Shown: positions 7,143 through 15,367, counted from the first letter of the stretch. The stretch is DNA of 20,368 bases from Candidatus Moraniibacteriota bacterium (GCA_003543115.1 DPJH01000019.1:1-20368); one strand, 5' to 3'. The notes: generated by a model from the sequence alone, not told the origin. Program-made: numbers and translations.

Positions 7143-8552
7143 ATGAAAAAAACAAGAATTGTGGCCACTATTGGCCCGGCTTCAGATAGCAGGGAAACAA
7201 TGAAAAAGCTCGTGGAATCAGGAGTGAATGTTTTTCGAATAAATTTTTCCCATAATACCTACGATGCCCATCAGGTTATTATTGATAATGCGCGTGAATT
7301 AGAAAGAGAAATGAAAAGGCCAATCGGTCTTTTGGCTGATCTTCAGGGACCAAGAATAAGGGTGGGCAATGCGGAAGCTTTTGAAATTGAAAAAGGAGAG
7401 ATTATTTTTGTAAGCGATAAGAAAAGCACAGAAGAAAAAGAATTGATAATTGATTCAGACGGAGTGGTAGCGGCTCTGCAGGTGGGAGAAAAAATTCTGA
7501 TAGAAGATGGATTGATGAGGCTTTTGGTGGTTGAAAAAACGGAAAATCTAGTAAAAGCCGAGGTTCTCAATGGTGGAACGATCAAGCCGAGAAAGGGAAT
7601 GAATTTGCCTGACACCAAGCTTTCTTTTGGAGCTGTGACGCAGAAAGATAGGAATGATTTGGAATTTGCTCTCAGGAATGAAATTGATTTTGTGGCTCTT
7701 TCTTTCGTGAGCAATGCTAGGGAGATAGAGGAAACCAGAGAAAAAATAAAAGAAATTTTGGGGAGAGAAAAAGATTTGCCGCAAATAATAGCTAAGATAG
7801 AGAGAAAAGAGGCTATTGAAAATATTGATGAAATCATCCAAGCAACGGATGTAGTGATGGTAGCTAGAGGCGATCTAGGAATTGAAATGGATGAAAGCAA
7901 AGTCGTTCTCTATCAAAAAGAGATTATTGCTAAATGCTTGCGAAAAGCCAAAATTGTTATTGTGGCCACGCAAATGCTGGATTCGATGATAAACAATCCC
8001 ATTCCGACCAGAGCTGAAGTATCAGATGTTTCTAATGCGGTTATTGATCATACAGACGCCGTGATGCTTTCTGGCGAGAGTGCTAGCGGAAAATATCCGG
8101 TTGAAGCAGTTCAGACGATGGCCAAAATTATTCGCGATACCGAAGATTCTCCCTTTGACGACATCAAGCCGGCTTATTTGGACGAAGTTATCTATGGGGA
8201 CTATGATTCCATCATCAACAGCGCGCATGAAATGGCTAAGAGTTGTCAGGCTAAGGCTATCGTGCTTTTCAGCGAATCGGGTTTTTCAGCGAGGCTTGTT
8301 TCTCATCATCGGCCGACTCAGCTTATCATAGTCGGAACGCATAATTTAAAAACTTATAATCAAATGGCGATGTTGTGGGGAGCCAGAGCCTATTATTTTG
8401 AGAAAAAAGAAAGAGAGGAGATGATAGAGGAGATGGTATCTATAAATAAGAAAGCCGGAAGATTGCAATCGGGAGACAAAGCGGTGGTTATTCTAGGAAG
8501 AACTCCTGGAGCGAAAGATATTGCGTTGATCGGTATAAGGATAGTAGAATAG
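7143..8552 (+). CDS. pyk: Pyruvate kinase
   Basis: Converts phosphoenolpyruvate and ADP to pyruvate and ATP, the last step of glycolysis. The 469-residue protein has normal bacterial length. Visible motifs: TRIVATIGPAS at 4-14, GVNVFRINFSHNT at 27-39, LLADLQGPRIRVG at 63-75 leading into the B domain (about 76-165), IIAKIE with catalytic Lys218, VMVARGDLGIEM at 238-249, and IVATQMLDSMINNPIPTRAEVSDVSNAVIDHTDAVMLSGESASGKYP (273-319). The C-terminal effector domain covers about 345-469. No extra PEP-utiliser domain is fused at the C-terminus. An AAAGGAAA SD precedes the ATG. tRNA-Ser follows 62 nt downstream with no terminator between, so read-through into the tRNA is possible. Confidence 0.97.
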   Translation: MKKTRIVATIGPASDSRETMKKLVESGVNVFRINFSHNTYDAHQVIIDNARELEREMKRPIGLLADLQGPRIRVGNAEAFEIEKGEIIFVSDKKSTEEKELIIDSDGVVAALQVGEKILIEDGLMRLLVVEKTENLVKAEVLNGGTIKPRKGMNLPDTKLSFGAVTQKDRNDLEFALRNEIDFVALSFVSNAREIEETREKIKEILGREKDLPQIIAKIERKEAIENIDEIIQATDVVMVARGDLGIEMDESKVVLYQKEIIAKCLRKAKIVIVATQMLDSMINNPIPTRAEVSDVSNAVIDHTDAVMLSGESASGKYPVEAVQTMAKIIRDTEDSPFDDIKPAYLDEVIYGDYDSIINSAHEMAKSCQAKAIVLFSESGFSARLVSHHRPTQLIIVGTHNLKTYNQMAMLWGARAYYFEKKEREEMIEEMVSINKKAGRLQSGDKAVVILGRTPGAKDIALIGIRIVE

Positions 8553-8614
8553 AATATACACAAATATGCATTTTTCTATAAAAGTATTGATATATTAAGC
8601 TTATAGGAAAATTT

Positions 8615-8701
8615 GGAAGGGTCGCATAGTGGCCGAGTGCGCCTGCTTGGAAAGCAGGTATACTGTAACAGGTATCGGGAGTTCGAATCTCCCCCCTTCC
8701 G
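8615..8701 (+). tRNA. tRNA-Ser (anticodon GGA)
   Basis: Acceptor GGAAGGG (8615-8621) pairs with CCCTTCC (8694-8700), with discriminator G at 8701. The anticodon arm CCTGC-TTGGAAA-GCAGG gives GGA, which reads UCC and UCU serine codons. A long variable arm (TATACTG...CAGGTATC) marks a class II tRNA, and the T arm is GGGAG-TTCGAAT-CTCCC. CCA is not encoded. The 3' end merges into a GC-rich hairpin. Confidence 0.96.
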
Positions 8702-8767
8702 CCTTCGTCCGCCATAGCGGACTTCGGCGGACACAGTCCGCTGATAGTCTGCGAAGGTGGACTTCGC
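8698..8767 (+). repeat. Cluster of GC-rich (GTCCGC-type) hairpins abutting tRNA-Ser
   Basis: A nested hairpin TCCGCC-TTC-GTCCGC-CATA-GCGGAC-TTC-GGCGGA (8698-8731) begins inside the last bases of the tRNA. GCGGAC (8727-8732) can alternatively pair with GTCCGC (8736-8741), which can also pair with GTGGAC (8757-8762). GCGAAG (8751-8756) pairs with CTTCGC (8762-8767). The GC content contrasts sharply with the surrounding AT-rich DNA. The core resembles a stem in the tRNA-Asn intron (20240-20255). It looks like a REP-type extragenic repeat, with no ORF or transposase nearby. Confidence 0.75.
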
Positions 8768-8815
8768 TCGCCGAAACAGCATAACTACGTCACTTATAAA
8801 TAATTTGTATATAGA

Positions 8816-9112
8816 ATGTTTTTAAAAAAACTTTTCAAACCGACCAAAATCAAGATCTTTTCTATGCTTATCTTATTTTCAATTCTTGGGGTTTTGAAGA
8901 TTTTTACATTGCAAAATGCCATTACGGGAGAAATTTATAAAAATTCTTTATTTGATCAATATAAATTCCAATACCAACATTCAAATGACAGCTGGTATGT
9001 TAAAATCAATAGATTTTATTGGATCTATTTTTTATTTCTGCATGCAATTTCTTCTTATATCATCGTCTGCATCATCTCCTTTATCTCCAATCGTTTGCGA
9101 GGAAGGGAGTAA
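8816..9112 (+). CDS. Small two-helix membrane protein, unknown function
   Basis: A 98-residue protein with a basic N-terminus (MFLKKLFKPTKIK), a first hydrophobic segment at about 14-34, a polar middle region (35-66, including KFQYQHSNDSWYVKINRF) and a second hydrophobic segment at about 68-90 ending in the basic SNRLRGRE. This suggests a hairpin topology with both termini in the cytoplasm and the loop outside. I recognise no family. No SD is seen; TATATAGA upstream could be a weak -10 element. A good terminator lies just after the stop. Its reality rests on the membrane-protein pattern and the terminator, so confidence is moderate. Confidence 0.6.
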   Translation: MFLKKLFKPTKIKIFSMLILFSILGVLKIFTLQNAITGEIYKNSLFDQYKFQYQHSNDSWYVKINRFYWIYFLFLHAISSYIIVCIISFISNRLRGRE

Positions 9113-9126
9113 AAAATTTTCCAAAT

Positions 9127-9159
9127 AAAAAAACTATTCTGCCTGAGAATAGTTTTTTT
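9127..9159. terminator. Bidirectional terminator between the 98-aa gene and ddl
   Basis: AAACTATTCT (9131-9140) pairs with AGAATAGTTT (9146-9155) over a 5-nt loop. It is flanked by A-runs and T-runs, so it can work on both strands for the two convergent genes. Confidence 0.85.
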
Positions 9160-9167
9160 GAAAGAAT

Positions 9168-10355
9168 TTAATCTTTTTCAATTTGCAGTTTCACTGAATT
9201 GGCAAAATTCAGAATATCTGATTTGAAAGTGGAAGTTATTTCATTTTTTTCTTTATGATTCTCTAGGGCTAGGTCAATGAGTTTTTCTATGAGAGCATTA
9301 ATTTCCATTCCGCTAGCTTTCCAAAGATGGTGATAGAGAGTACCGGGCATAGTGTTTATCTCGTTAGCGTATACTTTATCTCGCTTCGTATCATAGAGAA
9401 AATCCACCCTGGCTGTTCCTGTGCAATCGAATAATTTGTAGATTGCCACAGCCATATCTTGCACTTCTTTGGTTTTTTCGGCGCTAATTTTGGCCGGAAT
9501 AATAATGTTGTTTTGGGCATTTCCCAGCTGGGCTCCTCCATCTTCCAAATATTTCGCTTCATAGCTGAAATGCTCTCCTTGGAAGTTTGATTGTTGGATA
9601 AGCGAGGGAGTAGGATTTTTGTTTCCTAAAACTGCGCAAGTTATATCCATCAAATTCTCTACGCTTTCCTCCACAATGATCCGGCTGTCATAATGCAAAG
9701 CCACTTCGCAGGCATTTATCAATTCTTTAACATCTCGAGCCTTAGCGATGCCGATAGATGATCCCAGTCGGGCAGGTTTAATAAAAACAGGCCACTGCAG
9801 ATCGTTGATCTTTTTAATAACCGCGTTTTTATCAGTAGTCCAGTCTTGGGCGGTGAAATAGATAAATTTTGTTCCGGGTATGCCAGAGCCTTGATATATT
9901 TGCTTGGTGATTATCTTGTCCATAGTCATGGCTGAAGAGGCTACATTACAACCGACATAAGGAATGTTGCACAGTTCAAAAAGACCCTGAATGGTTCCAT
10001 CTTCGCCGTTCATGCCATGAAAAGCCGGAAAAGCCAGGTCAATCGCAATTTCCTTAGAGAGGATTTTTTTATTCTTGATAACCAGTTGATTTTTCTTAGC
10101 TGACATTTCTAATGTACAAGGATCCAGTTTTTCCAATTGCAATTCAAGATCTTTAGCGGTAAAAAACTTTAGAGAACCCAGTATTGCAGAAGAGAACCAC
10201 AGACCTTTTTTATCTATATATATCGGGACTACATTATAACCTAGTTTTTTCAGCTCAGAGATTATCAGCTGTCCGGTAATGATGGAAACTTCATGTTCCG
10301 GATTTCGGCTGCCAAAAAAAACTCCGATTGCCATTGATTTTATTTTTTCATTCAT
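9168..10355 (-). CDS. ddl: D-alanine--D-alanine ligase
   Basis: An ATP-grasp ligase making the D-Ala-D-Ala dipeptide that MurF adds to the peptidoglycan precursor. Motifs over 395 residues: GSRNPEHEVSIITG (15-28), FPAFHGMNGEDGTIQG (109-124), VGCNVASSAMTMDK (134-147), KPARLGSSIGI (193-203), YEAKY (265-269) and the Mg-binding NEINTMPG (331-338). The Tyr of YEAKY corresponds to the omega-loop residue typical of D-Ala-D-Ala enzymes rather than VanA-type D-lactate ligases. Length is at the upper end of the family, with an insertion near 60-100 and a C-terminal tail. An internal Met8 is an alternative start; no SD distinguishes them. It starts 13 nt after murF in the same operon. Confidence 0.94.
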   Translation of the reverse strand: MNEKIKSMAIGVFFGSRNPEHEVSIITGQLIISELKKLGYNVVPIYIDKKGLWFSSAILGSLKFFTAKDLELQLEKLDPCTLEMSAKKNQLVIKNKKILSKEIAIDLAFPAFHGMNGEDGTIQGLFELCNIPYVGCNVASSAMTMDKIITKQIYQGSGIPGTKFIYFTAQDWTTDKNAVIKKINDLQWPVFIKPARLGSSIGIAKARDVKELINACEVALHYDSRIIVEESVENLMDITCAVLGNKNPTPSLIQQSNFQGEHFSYEAKYLEDGGAQLGNAQNNIIIPAKISAEKTKEVQDMAVAIYKLFDCTGTARVDFLYDTKRDKVYANEINTMPGTLYHHLWKASGMEINALIEKLIDLALENHKEKNEITSTFKSDILNFANSVKLQIEKD

Positions 10356-10368
10356 AAAATTATTAATA

Positions 10369-11733
10369 TTAAAAATAATTATCCGTCAGATCATTTTGAA
10401 ACAGGATGGTGTCGCTTTTTTGGAGAATGTTTCCAAGATCAGCATGGGCTTCTTGGGTGGTTTCGTATATTTTATAGTTGGTAAAATTATTTTCTTTGAG
10501 CCCCTGGATGATATGATCAGTCATAACGCTCCTGATGATCAAGACTAGATCGACATGTTGGGAATATAGCTTACCGATTTGCCTATGGATAGATTCTGTC
10601 TTCGATCCTAGCTCGACAAGTCCCGGAGTCAAAACGACTTTTCTTCCAACAGCTCTTCCTAATAATTGTACACCACTCTTGATGCCATCGAAATTGCCGT
10701 TATAACTGTCATCAATGACCATAATGTCCGTATGTTTATTATAAATCGGCTGCAATCTATGTTCTATGGGATGGATGTTTTTGATTCCTGCACAAATTTC
10801 ATCAAGCGATAGAGAAAGTTTTTGGGCGATTTTTGCGCATAGCAAAATCAAGGAGATATTGTGTTCGGCCAGAAGAATTGTTTCAAATTTTTTTCCTTGC
10901 CATCGGAATTCCAGTCCTTGGAAATTTTCTTTAGGATAAATGTTCTGTGTTTCCTGCTTAGAAATGCCCAGGCTTTTTTGAAGGCTAAAGCGAGTATGAT
11001 TTTTGCGGATATTTTTGTCGTCAAGATTAAGAAGAGCCAGGTCGCGTGTATTTTGAGGGAGTTCAAACTTGCCTTGGATGATATTATCCAAGCTGCCAAA
11101 ACGCTCCAGATGGGATTCATTGACGCCGGTAAGGATTGAATAGAAAGGACGGACCATCCGACAGATTTTTTTAATCTCGCCCTTTCGGTAGGCGCCCATT
11201 TCGACAATAAAAACATCGTTTTCTTTAAATTGTTTTTTGTTTTCAATAATAAAATTGGCAATGCCGATGTCGGTATTGATGTTTTCCGGAGTTTTTATGA
11301 CTGCCAGTTTTTGCGATAAAATAGAAGCCAAGATCTCTTTGGTACTGGTTTTGCCATAGCTGCCTGCGATGCCGACAACTTTTATGTTGCTGCTTGAAAT
11401 TATTTTTTCCGCCGTATCGATTTTTTTCTTTTTCAATATATAGTCGATCGGATATATCAACATCAGAGATATTCCCATGAGGAAAGGCAATGATATTGCC
11501 AGAAAAGGAATCATCAGCAATCCTTGTCTGTTGAATATGGAGAAGGAGAAGATAGCGATGCTCCAAAAAATAACAGCAGTCATGACCCACAAAAGACAAG
11601 CCTTGGGGGTCCAGACGATTTTTTGACGCTTTTCCAATTTCCACCAAGCCGGGTGGGCGTAGGCAAAAGATAAAAAGCGTTTGAAATAATATCCCTCGCT
11701 TTGCAAAATGTAGAGAAGATTTTTAAGTACCAT
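10369..11733 (-). CDS. MurF-like Mur ligase with an N-terminal membrane anchor
   Basis: MurF joins D-Ala-D-Ala to the UDP-MurNAc tripeptide. Here the usual N-terminal UDP-binding domain is replaced by about 110 residues with two hydrophobic segments (about 46-64 and 71-95). Mur ligase motifs follow: P-loop GSYGKTST (124-131), NINTDIGIANFI (151-162), VEMGAYRKGEIKK (177-189), VNESHLERFGS (204-214), the Lys of GKFEL (222) and DDSYNGN (341-347), which is a MurF hallmark. The C-terminus ends LFQNDLTDNYF. The total of 454 residues is near normal. It sits between the hydrolase gene (7 nt upstream) and ddl (13 nt downstream), whose product is the expected substrate supplier, which supports a MurF role at the membrane. 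Confidence 0.88.
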   Translation of the reverse strand: MVLKNLLYILQSEGYYFKRFLSFAYAHPAWWKLEKRQKIVWTPKACLLWVMTAVIFWSIAIFSFSIFNRQGLLMIPFLAISLPFLMGISLMLIYPIDYILKKKKIDTAEKIISSSNIKVVGIAGSYGKTSTKEILASILSQKLAVIKTPENINTDIGIANFIIENKKQFKENDVFIVEMGAYRKGEIKKICRMVRPFYSILTGVNESHLERFGSLDNIIQGKFELPQNTRDLALLNLDDKNIRKNHTRFSLQKSLGISKQETQNIYPKENFQGLEFRWQGKKFETILLAEHNISLILLCAKIAQKLSLSLDEICAGIKNIHPIEHRLQPIYNKHTDIMVIDDSYNGNFDGIKSGVQLLGRAVGRKVVLTPGLVELGSKTESIHRQIGKLYSQHVDLVLIIRSVMTDHIIQGLKENNFTNYKIYETTQEAHADLGNILQKSDTILFQNDLTDNYF

Positions 11734-11740
11734 TGGATTT

Positions 11741-12499
11741 TTAAATAAGTCTTAAAAATATTTCATCAAAAGCTTTTTGATTATCCAGAAAAACATAGTG
11801 GCCCGCATTAGGAATTATATGCAGTTGGGAGTCTTTGATTAAATTCTGCATTAACTTCCCGTTATTGAGGGGCGTATTGTCGTCATTTTCTCCCCAAATC
11901 AAGACAGTGGGCACAGTAATTTTTTCCAAATTCGAAGCCAGGTCTTCGCTGATTATGTTTAAATATGTTCCAGTTAAGGCTCCGGCGTTGATATAATCTT
12001 CGGAATCAATAGTCTTATAGAACCATTTTCTGGCAATATTTTTTAGTTTTCTGATTCCGGGCAGGGAGAAAAGCAATTTAAAAATTTTAGCAATGATAAA
12101 GTAAATAAATTTTTTAATATTTTTCTTGCGGATGCCGGCGCTGCCAATCAGAATTAATTTTTTTACCCGATTGTCCCGGGCGCAATATTTAATGGCAATG
12201 CTTCCGCCAAAAGAATGGCCGGCCAGAACGGGATTTTGGATGTCTAGTTTTTGCAAAAAATCTTTGACAAAATTGGCGTAATCATCTAGTGACCAAGATG
12301 ACCGAGGAATTTCGCTGTCGCCAAATCCCGGCAGGTCAATGGCCACAAAACTGGCGCATTTTTCCAATGTTTTTTGAAAGTGGGCGGCTTGCGATCCCCA
12401 GCCATGCAAAAAAACCAGCACGTTGCTTCTATCGATAACCGCACTTTGGTAATATCTGATATTGAGATTTTGGATGATAATATTTTTCTTTTGTAACAT
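11741..12499 (-). CDS. Alpha/beta hydrolase
   Basis: A 252-residue alpha/beta-hydrolase-fold protein with a full catalytic triad in view: the oxyanion region FLHGWGS (30-36), nucleophile elbow GHSFGGS (Ser96), acid in WGENDD (Asp206 likely) and catalytic His in NAGHYVF (His234). The lid region (122-165) is rich in Lys and hydrophobic residues (KKNIKKFIYFIIAKIFKLLF), which could bring the enzyme to the membrane or a lipid substrate. There is no signal peptide, so it is cytosolic. It is the first gene of an operon with murF (7 nt) and ddl, hinting at a cell-wall or lipid ester substrate, but the real substrate cannot be inferred. Confidence 0.88.
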   Translation of the reverse strand: MLQKKNIIIQNLNIRYYQSAVIDRSNVLVFLHGWGSQAAHFQKTLEKCASFVAIDLPGFGDSEIPRSSWSLDDYANFVKDFLQKLDIQNPVLAGHSFGGSIAIKYCARDNRVKKLILIGSAGIRKKNIKKFIYFIIAKIFKLLFSLPGIRKLKNIARKWFYKTIDSEDYINAGALTGTYLNIISEDLASNLEKITVPTVLIWGENDDNTPLNNGKLMQNLIKDSQLHIIPNAGHYVFLDNQKAFDEIFLRLI

Positions 12500-12617
12500 G
12501 TTTTTTAGCTTAATATCCTACTAATGATGGCATAATTCACATTCCCAGTCAAAGTTGCCTTCTATGTGAAAAATGGAAAATGAGCTAGAATAGATATGGA
12601 TAAAAAATTTGGAAAAA

Positions 12618-12839
12618 ATGAAAAAAATAGCAGAAAAATATAAAGAGTATGCGGAAAAAAATCCATCTGGCAAAAAAGTAATCGGAATGGTTTTGATATC
12701 TATCGGTTTTCTGGCTCTCGTGACTCCGCTTACTCCCGGATCATGGCTGATGCTTATTGGCCTGGAGTTTCTGGGCATCCGTTTTGTTTTTTCTAAGCGG
12801 ATAGTGGAATGGATAAAAACATTGCAAGCTAGGGGCTAA
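12618..12839 (+). CDS. PGPGW-type putative transmembrane protein
   Basis: A 73-residue protein with a charged N-terminal helix (MKKIAEKYKEYAEKNPSGKK), a hydrophobic segment (21-36), the turn motif TPLTPGSWLMLIGLEFLG (36-53) resembling the PGPGW signature of a widespread small membrane family, and a basic amphipathic C-terminus. Function is unknown in the family. I chose the ATG at 12618, which has a GGA 6 nt upstream; an in-frame TTG at 12609 would add three residues. It is a monocistronic unit between two minus-strand operons with a terminator immediately after it. Confidence 0.8.
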   Translation: MKKIAEKYKEYAEKNPSGKKVIGMVLISIGFLALVTPLTPGSWLMLIGLEFLGIRFVFSKRIVEWIKTLQARG

Positions 12840-12845
12840 AAAGAT

Positions 12846-12877
12846 AAAAAAATCACTTGTTATAAAGTGATTTTTTT
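12846..12877. terminator. Bidirectional terminator overlapping the znuB 3' end
   Basis: AATCACTT (12851-12858) pairs with AAGTGATT (12865-12872) around GTTATA, flanked by A5 and T5. It terminates the PGPGW gene on the plus strand. On the minus strand the stop codon and final codons of znuB (encoding ...KKITL) lie inside the stem, so it probably also ends the zinc operon. Confidence 0.85.
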
Positions 12878-13669
12878 GTATGTGATGGCGAGAATAAAAA
12901 AGAAAGTATTGAGTATGACGATAGTCGCCCCGGCTGGAAGGTCGGCAAAAAATGATAGAGTGATGCCAAGGATAACTGAGGCGAGTGAAATAGTTGCGCT
13001 TATAAAGATAGCCGGTCGAAAGCCTCGGGAAATTTGAAGAGCGCTTACTGCGGGAAAAATAATAAGGGCGGAAACCAGCATGATGCCAGCCATCTTAACA
13101 GCGAGCACGACTGTGATAGCTGTAAGGGCGGTCAAGATGACGTTGATGGAGCTTATCTGTATGCCGGTGGTTTTGGCATATTCTTCATCAAAAGTAGCGG
13201 AAAAAAGATCCCAATAGAAAAAATAGATAGTAATAAGAATTATTAGCGAAAGAGCGATTGATAGGACAACTTCCGTATTGCTAATCGATAGGATATTGCC
13301 GAAAAGATAGCTGAAAAGATCGACGTTAAAACCATTGGAAAGACTGGCTAGGATCACTCCGCTGGAGATGCCGATAGCCGAAACGATGCCGATGGCAGCA
13401 TCGCCGTAAACTTTTGTTTTTTCCGCAATTTTCAAGATCAGGAATGAGGCTAGTACGACTATGGGAATAGCTACATAGAAAGGGTATAATCCTAGAAAAA
13501 GCCCGAGAGCGATGGCTCCAAAGCTCACATGGGATAATCCGTCTCCGATAAGAGACATTTTCCGAAGAACTAAAAACAATCCCAAAATGGAACAGATAAG
13601 CGCTATGCAAGATCCGGCCAGAAAAGCTTTTTGGATGAATGCATATTGTAAAAAATTCAAAAATTCCAT
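12860..13669 (-). CDS. znuB: Zinc/manganese ABC transporter permease (ZnuB family)
   Basis: Membrane channel of a metal-importing ABC transporter of the ABC-3 family. The 269-residue protein is almost wholly hydrophobic with about eight helices. Family features include ALICSILGLFLVLRKMSLIGDGLSHVSFGAIALG (18-51), the GDAAIGIVSAIGISSGVIL segment (93-111) and MAGIMLVSALIIFPAVSAL (193-211). The ATG lies one base after the znuC stop (TAA-A-ATG), so translation is probably coupled. Metal choice between Zn and Mn cannot be read from the permease; the Zur-like regulator and operon suggest zinc. The 3' end is embedded in a terminator stem. Confidence 0.93.
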   Translation of the reverse strand: MEFLNFLQYAFIQKAFLAGSCIALICSILGLFLVLRKMSLIGDGLSHVSFGAIALGLFLGLYPFYVAIPIVVLASFLILKIAEKTKVYGDAAIGIVSAIGISSGVILASLSNGFNVDLFSYLFGNILSISNTEVVLSIALSLIILITIYFFYWDLFSATFDEEYAKTTGIQISSINVILTALTAITVVLAVKMAGIMLVSALIIFPAVSALQISRGFRPAIFISATISLASVILGITLSFFADLPAGATIVILNTFFFILAITYKKITL

Positions 13670-13670
13670 T

Positions 13671-14423
13671 TTAATTATGTTGATGACAAATTATATGTTG
13701 TTCATATTTTCCGAAATAGGACTTCATTTTGTCCGATTGGCAAAAAGTGGAAAAATTTCCGAAATAAATAAGTTCTTTGTCGAGATAGAGAAGTTTGTTG
13801 GCATACCGGCCGATGTAACTGGTGTCATGGGTGATCAAAATAATGGTAATCTGATGTTTTTCATTGAGGTGCTGCATAAGAGAAAAAAAAGATTCCCGCG
13901 ATTCCGGATCAAGAGCGGTTGAAGGTTCGTCAAAAATCAAAATTTCAGGATTAGAAGCTAGTGAGCGCGCCAAAAGAGTTTTTTGTTGTTGTCCTCCGGA
14001 AAGTTCGGAAAACATTTTTTTCTCCAAATGAAGAATATCGAGCTGTCTCAAGACAGCATCAGTTTTTTTCTTATCTGCAGCAGTTAATCTTTTCGGCCAT
14101 TTTTTTTGAGAAAGAAGGCCCAGTGAAACAATTTCAGATACTGTGGCCGGAAAAAGAGGATTGATAGTCGGGTTTTTTTGAGGGAGATATCCGATTTTGC
14201 CCCAATCAGAAAAAACGCCATGCTTACGTTCGAAGAATTCAATTTTTCCTTGTGTTGGAGAAAGGAGGCCGAGAAGCGCCTTAACCAATGTTGTTTTTCC
14301 GGCTCCATTGGGTCCGGCCAGACCGACAAAGTCTCCTTTTTCCACAACAAAAGAAATGTTTTTCAAAATTTCACTTTGTCCGTAGGAAAAAGATAAATTT
14401 TCTACTTTGATAATTTCTGACAT
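13671..14423 (-). CDS. znuC: Zinc/manganese ABC transporter ATP-binding protein (ZnuC family)
   Basis: The ATPase that powers metal import. From ATG 14423 the protein has 250 residues with Walker A GPNGAGKTT (37-45), the Q-loop in GYLPQKNP, signature LSGGQQQKTLLARSLA, Walker B ILIFDEPSTALD and the H-loop THD. The C-terminus ends in a short Cys/His tail (EQHIICHQHN) that might bind metal. I chose ATG 14423, two bases after the znuA stop, over the in-frame TTG at 14438, which would overlap znuA by 13 nt and add five residues. It lies between znuA and znuB. Confidence 0.94.
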   Translation of the reverse strand: MSEIIKVENLSFSYGQSEILKNISFVVEKGDFVGLAGPNGAGKTTLVKALLGLLSPTQGKIEFFERKHGVFSDWGKIGYLPQKNPTINPLFPATVSEIVSLGLLSQKKWPKRLTAADKKKTDAVLRQLDILHLEKKMFSELSGGQQQKTLLARSLASNPEILIFDEPSTALDPESRESFFSLMQHLNEKHQITIILITHDTSYIGRYANKLLYLDKELIYFGNFSTFCQSDKMKSYFGKYEQHIICHQHN

Positions 14424-14425
14424 AA

Positions 14426-15367
14426 TTATTGTTTGCAATTAAGTCCTTGAGAAAGGCTGGTTAAATTTTTTTCCATAATAGAAATAAAAGATATGTTATT
14501 TTCAAAGTCCTCCTTTGTCAGGTTGTGACCCGGATTTAGAAGAAGCAATTTTGCATCAGTTTCATCAGCTAGCGTTTCAGAAATTTTTGGAGCAGTGAGC
14601 TCTTCGTAAAATATATATTGAATATTATCTTTTTTTATCTGCTCGATCAAGGCTATCAGATCTTTGGCGGTGGGCTCTGAGTCCGGAGAGATGCCTTGCG
14701 CAGCTATATATTTAAGATCGTATCGTCTGGCTAAATACCCGAAAGCATAGTGGCCGCCATAGATGATTTCTTTCGATCGGCATTGTGAAAGTGTTTTTGT
14801 GTATTTTGCGTCAAGAGCGGAAAGCTTGTTTTTGTATTCGTCAGCATTTTGTTGATAGAAATCGGCATTAGCTGGGTTTTTTTCACCAAGCGCATCCGCA
14901 ATGGTCTGTACTATTTTTTTACTGCTATCAAAATCAAGCCAAATATGCGGATCGGGGGCTCCTTCCGCTTCATCTTCGTCGCGAAAAGCGCTTGGCATCA
15001 GTGCTATCCCTGTGCTGGAATCAACAATTTTTAAGTTTTGATTGGAGACGCCTTTAAGCACGTCTTGCACCCATGGTTCCATAAATTCTCCCGTATATAT
15101 GAATAAATCAGACTGATTGATGCGCGCAATATCGCTCGGTTTGGGCTCGAAAGAATGAGCTTCCGTGCCTGGAGGCAAAAGCAAATAAACCTCAACTTTG
15201 TCTTGTCCTATATTTTTTGCAAAATCATAAAGCGGGAAAAGAGTGGTGATGATAGTTATTTTTTTTGTTTTTTCAGGAGCTTCGGCCTTTTTATCGAAAG
15301 ATAATATTATCAGCAAGGAGATGATAATCAAAACAATAAGACCGGCAATGAATGTTGATTTTTTCAT
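14426..15367 (-). CDS. znuA: Zinc/manganese ABC transporter substrate-binding protein (ZnuA family)
   Basis: The extracellular metal receptor (cluster A-I, family 9). From ATG 15367 it has 313 residues: an N-terminal hydrophobic helix (about 7-24) without a lipobox Cys, so probably a membrane anchor, then ITIITTLFPLYDFAKNIG (37-54) and metal-ligand candidates His71 (GTEAHSFEPKPSD), His141 (PDPHIWLDF) and His206 (GGHYAFGY). Between the first two, the site of the His-rich loop in many zinc receptors, is instead an acidic stretch (RDEDEAEGAPDP). The ATG at 15367 lies 5 nt after the regulator's stop; the longer in-frame start at 15394 would overlap that gene. Zinc is inferred from the operon; manganese is possible. 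Confidence 0.93.
   Translation of the reverse strand: MKKSTFIAGLIVLIIISLLIILSFDKKAEAPEKTKKITIITTLFPLYDFAKNIGQDKVEVYLLLPPGTEAHSFEPKPSDIARINQSDLFIYTGEFMEPWVQDVLKGVSNQNLKIVDSSTGIALMPSAFRDEDEAEGAPDPHIWLDFDSSKKIVQTIADALGEKNPANADFYQQNADEYKNKLSALDAKYTKTLSQCRSKEIIYGGHYAFGYLARRYDLKYIAAQGISPDSEPTAKDLIALIEQIKKDNIQYIFYEELTAPKISETLADETDAKLLLLNPGHNLTKEDFENNISFISIMEKNLTSLSQGLNCKQ

Noticed and set aside
8488..8715. Minus-strand ORF with a GEIRTPDT...AGALGHYATLP-like translation
   Set aside because: It is the antisense of tRNA-Ser, a familiar spurious annotation; it also runs into the 3' end of pyk.
13512..13922. 136-codon plus-strand ORF across the znuB/znuC junction
   Set aside because: Antisense to two conserved genes, low-complexity translation, no SD.
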